Origin: Pestalotiopsis fici W106-1
Taxonomy: Eukaryota; Ascomycota; Sordariomycetes; Amphisphaeriales; Sporocadaceae
Direction of reading: 5' to 3'
NCBI RefSeq assembly: GCF_000516985.1
Contig: NW_006917107.1
Location: 186,001-250,000, forward strand
Length of the DNA: 64,000 bases
The notes beneath the pieces were generated by a model. It saw only the letters and a list, made by a program, of their open reading frames with translations. It was not told the DNA's origin and made no database searches. The translations under genes were made by a program, and so were the position numbers. Positions 45,217 to 57,614 of this stretch are shown one piece after another (position 1 is the stretch's first letter; the number at the start of each line of letters is the position of its first letter).

Positions 45217-48092
45217 GATGAGATGCGTTGCACTCGACTTTCGTGGTCCACAGCAACAAGCATGTACAAGCGTGGCGGCGCTTCGACAGCAGAAGTCGTA
45301 GATGAACTCCTTATTGCAGCGAAACGGTACAATGAATACAATCACGAAACTTATAATGAAAGGGAGAGGGGAGTCTCTCTACCCCATTCATAATTCGGCT
45401 GAATAGTCAGATTATCTAGCACAGTCGTCGTCTTATGCTTGAGCTGCCTTGTTTCAGGCTGGCTCTTGAGGAATTTGGAGGGTATGACGTAGGTGCTCCT
45501 TTTGAATAACCCCTGTCCGAAAAACATAGTAGGCACATAGATTTGTAGGTAGGTCGGTAGGCATTCAGACGCAAAAATATCACATAACCTTTACCATGAG
45601 GCTTTATAAAATTTACAGGTTCATCTTACATTAATTTCCATTTTTAGATCCTCGAGCTGAATAATATGGCTGCCAAGCTTGATCGAAAATTGTACCAGCG
45701 TTTCAGTTGTCTACGTGGAAAGATCTACTATGCAGGGAGATCCCCAGTTTTGCTGTCAATCGGCACGTGTGTTTAACCATAACAGCAAAGTGCATTCATA
45801 AAAAGTTCCTTCCTTTTTGCTGTCTCACTTATGCTTTGTCACTGAAAACGTGATCGTTGACCTTTAGACGTCTTCTAAAAACTGTTCGAATATGACATTA
45901 TTTGTTATATGCTTTTAATTGTTATGAGATTTGTTGTTTGCCAAACTCATTAACATCCCACTGTGTAATAGCAAGCTCACGACCTATGATTCCGAGAAGG
46001 TGAACGGAGTGACAATGTCCATATGTCTAATGTTCTCTATAAAAGCAATGATTGAAACTGCCCTTGTGTTGCAATCAAGGTGAACTCTGACTATATTAGG
46101 AGTATACACACATATTATTCATCATCTGTATACAGAAAAACACACAGCATGTCTCGATACCTACCTAACTTACTAACCATCGTAATGTTTGCGGCAGATG
46201 ACAAAAGCAAGCCTGCAAAATGCACGTACGTATACAATGTAGCGTGCGCCCGTCGACGGATGGAGTGGTAATTAAGAAGGACCCGCCGGAGGCCTTAAGG
46301 GTTGCTTTATACCAAATCCGGAGCAAGTTTCATTCATTGGTAGATTAGGTATTTCGCATGAAAATGACAGGTCAGCAAGCATGTCTCAAGCGTCTTTTAT
46401 GTGTTGGAATGGCGAGGGAAGGCATCAAGCGCACCTGATCACCTGTATCAGGGTGCTCGCTTGACTTTCCAATATCACGATATGCTCTTGGTAAGGTGGT
46501 GGCATACCTATGTCTATGATTGATCACGAAGAACGGCTCAGAGCGTCAACTGCCAGCAGCCTAGTGGGTAATGTACATAGTAGGCTTCTCCTTTGAAACC
46601 CGAGTTCCTGGGATTACAGAGCCCACATAGCATGGAGCGATAGAGCTTTGACCCGCGCGATCTACGGCCCCGCTGATACTAGACTGGGTGCTATAATATA
46701 ATAACAGGGAGACATCCATGTCGCTCGTCTGTGCTGTGTCAAATCAACCTTGATTCATTTCGTTGATTGGTATGGGCATTGCATCTGGTCGAGACGTGAC
46801 CAAAGGGTAGCGCTGTGATGCGATGCAAGAGCAAACCCAGAGCGCACGTCGTGTCAAATCACTCACAGATAACTCGAGTCACATCTGGCAACGGGCTCAC
46901 ATTTCCGCTGAATTGACAATTCTCTTTTGGCTTTCCATTGGTTCCTGGAAACAGGGAGAAATTGACTTGTCCCTGTGGCCCTCTTCTTGTGCTTATGGAT
47001 TGCCAAGGCTCGAGGCTTTCTCATTAAAAGTATTGGACGCGACACGCCATGTACCTGCATACCTCCCTCCTGACATATTATTGTACTGTGTATATATTGT
47101 AGTAGTCCTAGTAGTGACTCGTACGAATTAAGCATACTCTCATTTCCTCAAGTACACCCTGCCCCTGAGCACGACCAGTGACATATGGTATGCAAGAGTC
47201 AGATTGCTGGTGCACGAGACTATTAGGCGACATATAATACCTACCTACTCAAAGACTTTGGTTACTGGTAGATCATGTCAACCACCGCAGACACTGACCT
47301 GCATTTTTACACTACCTACCATTTACATTGCTGGCCAGGTTGAGCGCTTCTCTAGCCGCCACAGCGCGTGCACAGGTCTCAAGCTCTTATTCCCTACTCT
47401 GTACACAGTACCTTGAAGCACAAGGTGAAGGAATTTCTCGAGCTTTTGCGAAGTGAGAAGTAGTAGGTACCTAGTATTGCCTTGTATGCGTGGAGGTTCC
47501 GCAGTGCGGTTGGACAACCGACTCGGACGGTATCTCGGACCCTGCAGTCTGGGCCCCATTTTCTTCTATTGAGCAATTCAAGACTTGAGACTTGTCCGAT
47601 AGGAGCAGAGCTTGGGACGGGGGAAGGGGCAAGAAGAAAAAAAAAAGACGCCTCTTTGACAATTCTGGAAATCTTTCTCTAATCCCTACACATACCTACA
47701 TTACACACGGTCGTGAACGTACATCTTTGCCCATCTTACATTACCTTCACACATACCCTCCCCCTACATACTGTACAGCGAAGCGCGTATTACAGTGGCA
47801 GCCGCACACACCAGACTGACGTCCGCCCTTCCTGCAGGTGCGCCGTCAAAGGCGGCAGTCAGTAACAACCCCACGGCTAGTCGCTCGCAATTAGGCAAAT
47901 TCGACCGTCGCATCGGATTTCCAATTAGGTTCTGCAAGCTCACTACATCGCCCGGCGCATTCGAATTCCGATTCCCACCAGCCAGCAGGTGACTGATTAC
48001 ATTAGGTTCCTGGGAAAGGTACCTCCCTGACTTTCCATTTGCAGTGCTGGCTGGCTGTATGTAGGCAGAGGTAGTAGGTAGCAGCAGCAGCT
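45217..48092. other. gene-poor spacer upstream of the alpha/beta hydrolase
   Basis: About 2.9 kb. It is AT-rich from 45.5 to 46.5 kb and more C-rich toward 48 kb, where the hydrolase promoter must lie. An A-rich tract GAAGAAAAAAAAAAGACG is at 47633-47650. Short frames here have no ATG context or family resemblance. No tRNA or repeat family is recognised. Confidence 0.5.
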
Positions 48093-50773
48093 ATGGGTTA
48101 CGCGCCGTCGTCTTCCACCTCCGCCGCCGGTTCTTATGCAGCAGCCCCTATCCCTCGCCAGCCGTCGCAGTATCCGCATTCGTCTGGCCGCAGGTCTCTC
48201 CGACTCGATGTCCGTACCGGCGACGATGGCACCCGTCGTCCCTTCACGCCCGCCTCTCCCGAAGTGATTTCCTCTCTCATCACCAGTTTGTCGGGCATAT
48301 CGGAGCCTGCCAACACATATTTCAACAAGCCTCTACCTGTCTCGCCCGGCCACGGGAGCTTCGGTGTCGACTACGGCGCCTTCAGATCATCCTCGCTTAG
48401 GGCCGACCAGGAGGACAACGTCCCCCTCGACGAACTGGCCGCCTGCCCACCCGTCATCCGCACCGCGCCTCCCCCATCAGGACTTTCACCACTGACGACC
48501 CCCAAGTCACCAAGATCCCCACGTCGCGAGTCCTCCGGCGGCCTCAGATCCCTGCTGCGGTCCTCGCGCCCCTCGTCCAGGAGCTCTGCGTCCTCGTACG
48601 ATGACAATCGCAGCACGCGAAGTATCGGTAACCCTTCTATTGAGCCTGGAACACACTCCACGCAGGAACTACATCGACAACGATCTCAAGACAGCTGGGG
48701 AAAGAAACCAGGGCGCAACAGTAAGGGACTGATGTACATGAGCTCTAAAGAGAGGCTGCGGGCCGGTGAAGCCGAGCGCAAGCGATCCAGTTTCGGGGTC
48801 TTGGGAGGCGCTCTCGACAGTGTCGTAGGCGGGCCCCTGTCGCCGCGGACGGATTCTTCGCTCGCAGAGACCCCAATCAGCGAAGAGCCCCCCTTCCTCG
48901 AGCTCGACACGCCTTACGAATTGTACGAGCTTCCAGAGCCGAGTCCTACCTTTGATCAGGCATTCCAACGACCGGTCCCCGCTCGTGATTCATCCCTGCG
49001 CAGGACTAGCTCAAGCACGAGGCGATCTTCACGTCGATCAAAACGAGAAGGCGAAAGCAACGTCAGGAGTAGTATACCCGAAAACGAAGAGCACGATCAC
49101 TTCCACGACATGTCTCTTCCTAAGCGTACGATGCCAGCGCGGTCTGCGTCGGCAAACGATGCCAACAGGAGAAAGGAGGATACATTGCGAGCAGACCTGC
49201 CAACCCCTAGCAGACTGAGCGTGTCCCCCACCAAGACGTCTCATGAAAAATCAAACACGAACAAAAGTAGAGCGCATTCGGAAGACCCCCTCGAGGATGG
49301 TGCGCCGTATCCAGCAGTCTATTCTAGCAGGCGCAGGACTTCCCGCAGCGCTGACAGGAGGAAGTCTGGTCGCACTACCCCCGAACCAGGCGATGCTCTC
49401 AAGATGAAGCGGAGCAGCTCCCGGTTAAGCCGGTTGTCTGTCGGCCCCAAGAGCCCTGAACAAGAAAAGGCAGCAACTCCGGAACGGATTGTTAGCTATG
49501 AGAGACCGAAAAGCGTGGACTCTGTAGACGATGCGGTTGAATCGTATCTCTGCTCTCCACGACTATCGCAGAAGATCAAGCACCCACAAACGGGTCGTGT
49601 GATATCTTTTTCAGAGGTAGGCGACTCAGAAGGCTCGGCAGTATTTTGCTGCGTCGGAATGGGTTTAACGAGGTACATCATGGCATTCTATGATGAGCTC
49701 GCACTGACCCTGAAATTACGGCTCATTACTCCTGACCGTCCTGGTGTTGGCGATAGTGAACCATATGCGGATGGCACAGCTACGCCGCTGAGCTGGCCAG
49801 GTAAGTTATTTCACGCTTCATTGTTGCTTTGTTCGGTTCTCACCACCAGCCAGATGACGTGTATGCCATTTGCCAGGCATTGAAAATTACGAAGTTCTCC
49901 ATACTCGCCCATTCAGCGGGGGCCATCTACGCGCTCGCTACGGCACTTCGGATGCCACAACATATTCGTGGACGCATCCATTTGCTAGCACCATGGATCC
50001 CGCCCTCGCAAATGAATGTGTTTGGTACTTCTCAGGCAATGCCACCCACAAATGCCATCCCAACCTCGCAACGAATCCTTCGCGCTTTGCCTACTCCATT
50101 TCTGAAAGCCGCCAATAGCTCTTTCATGACAGCAACAAGCAGTTCAATTACTAGTTCGCTCCCGAAAGAGAAAAGGAAAACGAAACGGAAAGCGACCGCT
50201 GCTGCTACTGGACGCCGTGATACAACTCCAAATATGGACAAGGAGAATATGGCAGGGCTTCCTGTTGGAGACAAGGACCTACCGGCAGAACCCACGGAAA
50301 GCATGGATCAGATCAAACCTCATGGCTCTGACTTTGGCACACCGCATCCGGCAGCGCCTGACGCAGTAAATGATGATGAAGCGGAGAAGGAGCGCCAAGT
50401 TTCTTATGACACCCGCTTGACATACGCAATATGGGATCTCGCAACAACCGGTGCAAATCCTGCTGTTGATCTTCTTGTGTGTCTGGAACGACGGCACACT
50501 GTTGGTTTCCGCTATGTCGATATCACTCGTCCGGTCGTCATCCACCATGGTAGCCGGGATAACCGGGTCCCTGTGGATAACGTAAGATGGCTCGGCAAGA
50601 CTATGCGAAGATGCGAGGTTCGAGTATTAGAGGGCGAGGGTCATGGGCTCATGGCTAGCGCAACCGTTATGGGTAATGTTCTCATGGAAATATCCAAGGA
50701 GTGGGAGGATTGGAACAAGGCAACTGGCAGCCAAAGGGAAAGAGGGAGAAGCTTTCGGGTAGGCGGGAGGTAA
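48093..50773 (+). CDS. alpha/beta hydrolase with long disordered N-terminus
   Basis: Two exons (48093-49800 and 49854-50773) give 875 aa. The acceptor is the second CAG at 49851-49853; the earlier AG would place a stop in frame. Residues 1 to about 490 are Ser/Arg/Pro-rich and look disordered, with many SP and RRSS phospho-type sites. From about 500 the fold begins, with GRVISFSEVGDSEGSAVF and LITPDRPGVGDSEPYADG. The catalytic triad is Ser590 (ILAHSAGAIYAL), Asp805 (GSRDNRVPVD) and His833 (GEGHGLM). Between Ser and Asp lies a lid-like insertion of about 90 low-complexity residues (KEKRKTKRKATAAATGRRDT onward). The nucleophile elbow is AHSAG rather than GxSxG. The substrate is unknown. Confidence 0.85.
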
Positions 50774-51770
50774 CTGTCTATATATGCACATACCTCATTT
50801 TCACAGGATTCAAGGATATTTGATGAATGGGCAAAGAACCAATAATCCGGCGTTTTATTGCAGGCTTGCTGCATTCACTGGGGTATAGTGATGGGCTCAT
50901 GGGCTCATGGCACCCGACCCGACGAGGAGATATTACATACTCGAGACATATAGCAACCTAATAAGTGTATCTAATTACCACTGACTGACATATATGAGCG
51001 TGGGACAAGCATGGGAATGGTATCGAATAAGCACCAACTTAACGCCAGCGGCTGTGTAGGCATAAACTCAAAGCATAACTAACCTTTTGCGCGCACATTT
51101 TACTACTGAGCTCCTACTGCAGCGCCATGTGACGTTTCCACGCTTATTTTGCAAGGCTAATTCTTGCACTCAAATGTCAAGTGCCTCGTGGACATTCATC
51201 GCAGTAGGTCTAAAGTATGATCGAGCTCCCACTGCAGTATTTAGCGGCAAGGATGCAAGGGATCGGATCGACTGCAACGGGCAAAGGGAACTGGGCCGTA
51301 CAACATTCCATAACCAAATCACCAGTGATATCAAACACTCACAGTATAGCAATGACAGATCATAATGACCATGTTCCATCATATGAGACTCCAAGATAGG
51401 GGTATTATGGAGAGCTTGAGTGCGACAATCGATTTCGGTGCGGTAGCTATGATGTAAATTGTTCATTTTAATGCAATCAATTTCAGATCAGCTTTATCCT
51501 AGATGTGTCGATTATAAACATTATGATCTTTTCATTCCATGTTGTCTACCAAATAACGGCCAGAGACCAGGACGCCAAACTCCTCTCAAACCCAAGGACG
51601 CCATAATGAAGGTGTACTCGCCCCTCTGCATTGGTGCAATCAGCAGGCACCGGAAGCATTCAACTCATACCGTACAGAATGAAGAACAGCCATAGTTTGT
51701 GCGCCTAGCCAACGAGTGATTTGCCCTGAAATACAAATTCACATAGCTTGCCAGGCTTCTCAGCAGGGTT
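50774..51770. other. intergenic downstream of the hydrolase
   Basis: About 1 kb with no supported gene. GATGGGCTCATGGGCTCATGGC at 50890-50911 contains a short direct repeat. The rest is AT-rich and featureless to me. Confidence 0.45.
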
Positions 51771-52139
51771 TCACCTCCACTCGCCAAAGATCTCTTTCTC
51801 CGACATATCGCGCGCAATATAAAGGTCTGTTCTGGAACCCCTGATTGGCTTAAAGCACACCATATTCTCCTGCCACTTGTGCGCAATCCAGGGGTCGCTG
51901 AATCGGAAATAAAAGCCGGCGTATCCGGGGCAGCTTGTGCTCGAGACAATTTCCACCACGCACCACGGTAGGCGGATCAATACCCATGTCCCGATAACAC
52001 GGGTCTCAAGCCGCAGATGGTGATGGCACCAACAGCCCTGAATCCGATCTGCGTATCGTTGCGCTTGCCAGCGTGTGCGAAAGCCGAGTTTGAGCCAGCG
52101 CGGTTCAAATTGGATTGCTACCTCGATGGCGCAGGACAT
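51771..52139 (-). CDS. hypothetical Trp-rich protein (122 aa)
   Basis: An ATG-initiated frame of 122 aa with balanced amino-acid content. It has seven Trp, basic/aromatic repeats and no low complexity: EPRWLKLGFRTRWQAQRYAD, then GCWCHHHLRLETRVIGTWVL and AGFYFRFSDPWIAHKWQENM. It ends DMSEKEIFGEWR. There is no signal peptide or clear membrane helix, and no family I recognise. The frame is longer and better balanced than neighbouring chance frames, and GC is locally higher than in the flanks. It could be a lineage-specific gene, an exon of a larger one or a relic. Confidence 0.38.
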   Translation of the reverse strand: MSCAIEVAIQFEPRWLKLGFRTRWQAQRYADRIQGCWCHHHLRLETRVIGTWVLIRLPWCVVEIVSSTSCPGYAGFYFRFSDPWIAHKWQENMVCFKPIRGSRTDLYIARDMSEKEIFGEWR

Positions 52140-53775
52140 GATGTGATGAGGTGGTTCTGTGATACCACTGTAACTTTGACAAGCTGGTATATACAATGAG
52201 TTTCTTCTCGTTTGCGATTCGCAAATGCCTTGATATGAGGAATGGCGATAATGCAGGATGGCATATCGTGAACGGCCAAGCTCGAAACGTCGTGAAGAGA
52301 ATATATAGGCCTTTCTGTTGGATCAGAGTAACCTACCTGGCTATGTCTAGCCTTCGCAAGTTTTACTTTTTTAATTTTGTACCATCCACTCTGCTGAACT
52401 GTCCGTCGCTAGAGATGCCCTAGAGCGCCGACGATCTGAACTTACCAAAGGTCTGCCGCCGTGGCGGGTCTTGAAAAGAGGTAGGGTCAGCTTCAGAAGA
52501 CGACTTTTTAAGTTTAGCTACGAGTCTAAAAGGGCTCATCCTCTAGCAAGCTGAAAGACCTCCACGGTAGCACGGCAATGAAAATAGTTGTTTTATATAT
52601 GCTTTGTTCTAGGCCTGTGGCACTACACAACTTACATGTATTAGGAGTATGCCTCGAGAATCCCTACACCGCCTCTGTGATATGCCTTGCAGGGAACGAT
52701 ATCATGAGAATGCAAGTATAACATGTGTTGAACTGTCCACAGTTGCAAGCATATTCGAGTACGGCGGGACATAGTATTAGGGCAGTACTAAATATAATGT
52801 ACGGTCCCATGCCCTTCATTTGGGTTATTAACATCGACCGTCCAAACTTGGCCGCCACAAATGGAAATGTTTCACCAGTCTACTAGGAACTCGTCAAATG
52901 AATGAATTTGTTATAGCTAGGACTATAGGGAATATCTAGAAAACACAAAGATGGAGAGGAAGAATGAAAGAAACCCATGAAACCTGTCTGCATTGACATT
53001 AACAATGCCAATTTGGCACTGTATAGAAGCCCAGGCTGAACAATCGTTACTCATACCCAAGGCAAACACTCCATGTCACTATACTGGTGACTCCTGTGCT
53101 TCGAGCCATGGTTAGCCGACGAGAGGGAAGATGTCGTTGGAAGCGGTGGCTATGCATTAAAGCAGACAGAGGGTTCACATTCGCAAAGTCTGCCGGGTGA
53201 CCCGAAGAAATGGGCCATTGCCTGATGACGTCGGTGCTGGTGTTGGATGAAAACTGAGCCATTTCAATTCGGGGCAGATGACTACGACATCGATATAGGT
53301 AGGCTGCATACTTGACGCAGATTGTGAGTACATGATAGTTTGAGTAGCTGACTCAGGCCACCCAACTCTTTGACCCAGCAAGCCACACCCTCATCCCTTC
53401 GACTAAAAGGGCCAATGGCCAAGCGTGATGAAAAGTATAATGAGCAAGTCTGTTGAGTATTTCTGCACGGGAGGCTGACGTAAGGCAGAATCAACATAAC
53501 CAATTCGAGATCGTAGCCAGCCAAAACTGTAAAGTCTTGCAGCAACCAAGCTCATAACCAATTCTGCTCCAATACTCGACAATGTATGTATTCCACTACA
53601 TATCCCCCAAATATCGAGAGCAAGAAATCCATTAATTGTCTGAAATGGCAACAACAAGATGGTGATGCAGCACGACAAAAATTTCACATGAGGGAATACT
53701 TGATCTAGACTTAATCAGCATTTTTCTTTTTTTAAGTGGGAAGAAGGGGCATGCTGTGATTTTCTTCTTACACCC

Positions 53776-53802
53776 AAAAAAAAAAAAAAAAAAAAAAAAA
53801 AA
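53776..53802 (+). repeat. homopolymer: 27 consecutive A
   Basis: An uninterrupted run of 27 A. Such tracts mark old polyadenylated insertions (LINE/SINE or processed copies) or simple slippage. I see no target-site duplication or reverse-transcriptase sequence beside it. Confidence 0.95.
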
Positions 53803-54267
53803 CAAAGAGCAACCAGTCCAATAGAGATTATATAGTGGTCTCGGCCACGGGACGCCTTTTATAGTCGCCACCTGCTACTCAAGCATAAATATCATGGCGA
53901 TACTATGAGTCACGAAGTATTAGCTGCAATCAAACAATTACTGCATCTAACAAATATATTTTGCACAGGGTGTGTGGCTTCATATTGAACCAAGTTATAC
54001 GACATTAATCCACATCATTGTGACAGAAGTGCCGAACCATGTCGTACCGGATTATTTTGAATTATATTCAGCAATGAATTCGTCTTTTTTTCAGAGAGTT
54101 ACTGCCTCTGATAATAGCCAATGAATTGCCCAAGGGTTCAGACCTACATTGCATGAAGAGGCAGCCATGCCCTGCAAGTACGTGAGCCAGATTGCGGGCC
54201 CACACTTGGACGAGGAGTCTTGTGCTGAGTCACTCGAACGCCGAGAAAAGAGTCATCCAGTGATAGG

Positions 54268-54274
54268 TATAAAT
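54268..54274 (+). promoter_or_regulatory. TATA box of the GST gene
   Basis: TATAAAT lies 87 bp upstream of the glutathione S-transferase ATG and is followed by a CT-rich stretch (54311-54333), the usual fungal core-promoter order. Confidence 0.5.
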
Positions 54275-54354
54275 CGGGATCCCATTTCCAGTTACACTCC
54301 CATATTGTCCTATTCGTCTTTTTCTTCCCCTCTAAAGGACAGGAAAAGATCAAA

Positions 54355-55261
54355 ATGGCCCAAAGTGAGTCACCGACCAATATGGTCTTATATGGCCTCT
54401 GGACAAGATACTCCACTAAGTTTTCACCTTGAACATACCAAGCAAAGCATGGAGACTTACACAGCTGCTTAGGCTGGACGGCTCGAGTAGTCCTTTTACT
54501 TGACTTCTTCGAGATTCCATACAGTCCTCGATACTACAACATCTATGATTCTGCAAGTCGTCCGAGCGACAAATATCTCGAAGGCCGTTTGGTTCCAATG
54601 CTTCAACCCATCGCAAGCGATTCAAGTTTTATAATTGAGGACTCTCTCGCAATCTGCGAGTATCTTGCAGAGGCATTCCCGGATCGTAATCTCTGGCCAA
54701 GGGATGACAGGTTGAGAGCGTTCGCCCGCAGCGCAGCAGCACAAATGCACGCCGGCTTCAATGAACTCCGCAACACATATCATACAAACTTCGTGGCGAG
54801 ATACACTGGCGACATTCCAATTAATGACACTGCAAAGAAGGAGATTGCGAAGATGCTCGGTATCTGGTACCACGCAAGGATCCAGACAAAGACACGGCTG
54901 GCAGAGCTTGGCGAAAAAGATCACGGTTTCTTGTTTGGGTCATTCAGCATTGCCGACGCATTCTTCTGGCCAGTCCTTTGGGTAAGTGATTGATTTCCTG
55001 GAGCGCGCTAGGAGTAAAGACTGAACCAAGATGCAGCGGTTCAGAAGCTATCAGCTACCGCTTGATAATATCACTGAAGATGCCTTGCAGTGGATGAACA
55101 CGATGTGGGGTCACCCTGTGATGCTAGCTCAAGCCCGCGGTTACTTTGAACAGGCCAAGGACGCAGCCACACGGGTTGACAAGTTTGACGACATTTTTAA
55201 GCATGTTCCAGGGGTGCATTATGGACATTTTGATCAAGACTGGTCATTCAAGTCCGGATAG
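54355..55261 (+). CDS. glutathione S-transferase-like protein
   Basis: Three exons (54355-54419, 54465-54981, 55037-55261) give 268 aa. GSTs conjugate glutathione to electrophiles or act as isomerases and thiol-transferases. The thioredoxin-like N-domain starts MVLYGLWTRYST at residue 10 and continues GWTARVVLLLDFFEIPYSP. SFIIEDSLAICEYLAEAFPD provides the Glu-Asp-Ser glutathione-binding turn of the beta4/alpha3 region. The helical C-domain has GFLFGSFSIADAFFWPVLW and ends DWSFKSG. The first intron is the least certain: 45 nt with a GTTTTC donor. Skipping it gives a stop, and removing it joins YSTN to CLGWTARVV. The second is a clear GTAAGT...CAG. The class is unknown; it resembles fungal maleylacetoacetate-isomerase/GST-like proteins. 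Confidence 0.83.
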
Positions 55262-57077
55262 ACACATTCTGAAGATCCGAAACTTTATAAAATTTGAGCT
55301 TCATGGTCAAGCCTGGGCATGGAGGAATGTTGAAGGAATGTGTATTCGTATGCGTATCCGTTTGGAAGTCTGTGTGAAAGAAAGTTCCCCGGCTGTTCTA
55401 GCGCCAACAAGAAGGCAGTGCTCGTGCTTGCCTGCGCTAATAACAGTGTCCATTAATTCTGACAGAATATGGGACCTCTTTTTTTTCTTTTTTCTTTTTT
55501 TTCCCCCTCTTCCTACCCCTTCCTGCAGTCAAACCGTTGATGGAAGTTGAAGCCGGAATCCACAGGCTAGATACGGAACACCGTGGGCCAGGACTAGCCT
55601 TGAGGCTTGGGGTCTAGATTCCAGACCAAGCTCAATCACACCTTGTCTAGTATACCTAGGTAAAGCACTTTGCCCTGTGCTGCTGGGTCGCTCGTACCAG
55701 GAATATAAGCTGGCGACTTTGCAATACTGACAGCTTATAATCTTCAATGCTATTCAACTCAAACATAGGCCATGTAAGTGATGCCATGAATCTATAGAGT
55801 ACAGGTAGGTAGCTAGCACAGACATCATTATGTGCGGTCTCGGGCAACAATGTGCACGGGTTCCCCAGAGTTGTTGGCTTGGAATTTGACTGTGGAGATT
55901 GCTGCATCTAACAGAACTACTAGTACTACGTTCTGCGTCGGCCTGTGTAATACACTACTGCACTAGTAGTACTAGGTGACGGCTGCTACGTGCCACGAAA
56001 AAGGTCTATTAGCAAGAAACGACCAGTGTGAAATATTTCCAAATTTTGGAGTACATACTCGGCAGATGATTCTCAAGTGCTGGATGCCAATAGGCAGTAC
56101 AATGTACGTGGATAATGAAAGTCGAGAAATCATTGTACTCATATTATCTCAGGGTCCCCCCCCCCGCCCTCCTTCCCTCGTATCCCAAGGCCCTAGCCGA
56201 AACAAGAACTCTGTACCTGACTATTTCAGATTGTCCAATCACAGCAAAGGAATCGCCATGCCTCCGTCGATCCTCAGGGGTCGTCATTTATGCAGGAATT
56301 CGCCGGCGCCCACGGAAATGCCCTGCGTCCCGACTCTCCGGCAATCACAAGACAGAGAGAGGTCACAAGACAAAGAAGCAGACAGACAGGCAATATGCAC
56401 ACAGGGGAGTACGTACACAGTAGTGACCAACAGCCCCCATGACGAAATTGAAACTGTCGCATGTTTTCATTTAGATGCACCCCAATTGCAGTCATTTGTC
56501 ACTTCGGCGATTCCCTCCCATTGTCCGGGGTCCCGCCATGCTTTAGTTAATAATAGTAGGACGAGGTACCTGCTAATGTGTTTTTCTCTTGTCCCGAATG
56601 TCTTGATTCCTCTTAGCCTCTGGCTATATCCCTTCCCTTGTAGGGGGCGTCGACACATTCTCACCACGCAGGCCGCAATCCATCCTTCTTTGTCGCTCCT
56701 TTAGTCTACATTCCCTTGCAGAGAGTGCTCTCGAGTTTTGGCGCCGACAGCAACCTATCTCTAAGAAAGAGGATTTTTGGATATCCCCTCTCAGCCGTGC
56801 CATTGTCCCAGACGTAGGGTCTTTTTTTCCCTCCTTCCCGCTGTTCAGAGATCCACTTACACGAGTCGCACCGGTTGGAGGGAAACATCTATTGCTTTCG
56901 ACTGCCAGCGACTGCCAGGGCAGCAGAGCAATACCAGCTCAGACGGGCTTGGGTTGCCACAGCGTTTGCGATCTGAAGCCTCAATTTTGCAGCAGCAACA
57001 CATTCACCGAACTATCATACACCAATCGCTTGATACGTGGAGGGATTGCGACGACTCGCAATCCAGGCGCGGCCGAA
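55262..57077. other. intergenic between GST and the single-pass membrane protein
   Basis: About 1.8 kb. It includes a pyrimidine tract at 55480-55527 just after the GST gene and a run of C at 56155-56166. The 56.7-57.07 kb part is the leader and promoter of the following gene. No supported gene. Confidence 0.5.
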
Positions 57078-57614
57078 ATGTCACTCTTCACCATTCTTGC
57101 TCGCGACGACTGCACCAATTCCGCCGGCGGCGACACCTGCGAAAAGCCGGCTAGCAACTCCAAGATCACTGCCATCGTCATTGGCGTCATCACGTAAGTG
57201 CTCTATGCGCGGGTAGTCATCAGATGTCGCGCACCGCATCTATAATTCTCTTGGCCTTGCTAACACGTATCTGCCACCAGTGGTGTGCTCCTTGCCTGCC
57301 TGCTCGTCGTCATCGTCATATTTCAGCGCCGAAGAACTCGAAGAGACAATCAAGAGTGGACTAAGGACCCGCAAGAGTTGGAAGACTACGGCATGGGCAC
57401 CATGGACCTGGACAACACCGCCAAGACTGGCAGTGTCAGACTACCTCCCGAGGCCCACCGCGCTGAAAGACCCGTCAAGGCAGAGGGTGCCGGAAGCGAG
57501 ATGCCGCCGCAAAGTCGCATCTCGGTAACCTCGACAGTTTCGCTGGCACGACAACTACGGGGACACGATGATACTTTGAGCTCGACGGCCCAGGTTCCTC
57601 GTTCCCTGGTCTAG
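57078..57614 (+). CDS. small single-pass membrane protein, unknown function
   Basis: Two exons (57078-57193 and 57281-57614) joined across an 87-nt intron give 149 aa. The first ~29 residues are short, with two Cys (ARDDCTNSAGGDTCEKPAS), and would be extracellular or lumenal. A hydrophobic helix runs from about 30 to 53 (ITAIVIGVITGVLLACLLVV). It is followed by a basic stop-transfer patch (FQRRRTRRDNQEW), giving an N-out, C-in topology. The cytosolic tail is hydrophilic and Ser-rich, with SRISVTSTVSLARQLRGHDD. The ATG at 57078 is preferred over upstream in-frame codons because of the intron and topology. Similar layouts occur in fungal wall-stress-sensor-like or Mid2-like proteins, but no specific match is claimed. 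Confidence 0.68.

Larger units (their letters stand above)
52140..54354. other. gene-poor AT-rich region upstream of the GST gene
   Basis: About 2.2 kb. A hydrophobic open stretch on the minus strand (53687-53403) has no ATG at its head and is followed by unrelated frames; it may be a relic of a membrane protein. A 27-A tract lies at 53776-53802. The right end holds the GST promoter. Confidence 0.45.

Noticed and set aside
56155..56166. run of C as possible G-quadruplex or telomere-like sequence
   Set aside because: It is a single short homopolymer with no TTAGGG repeats and no G-tract periodicity.
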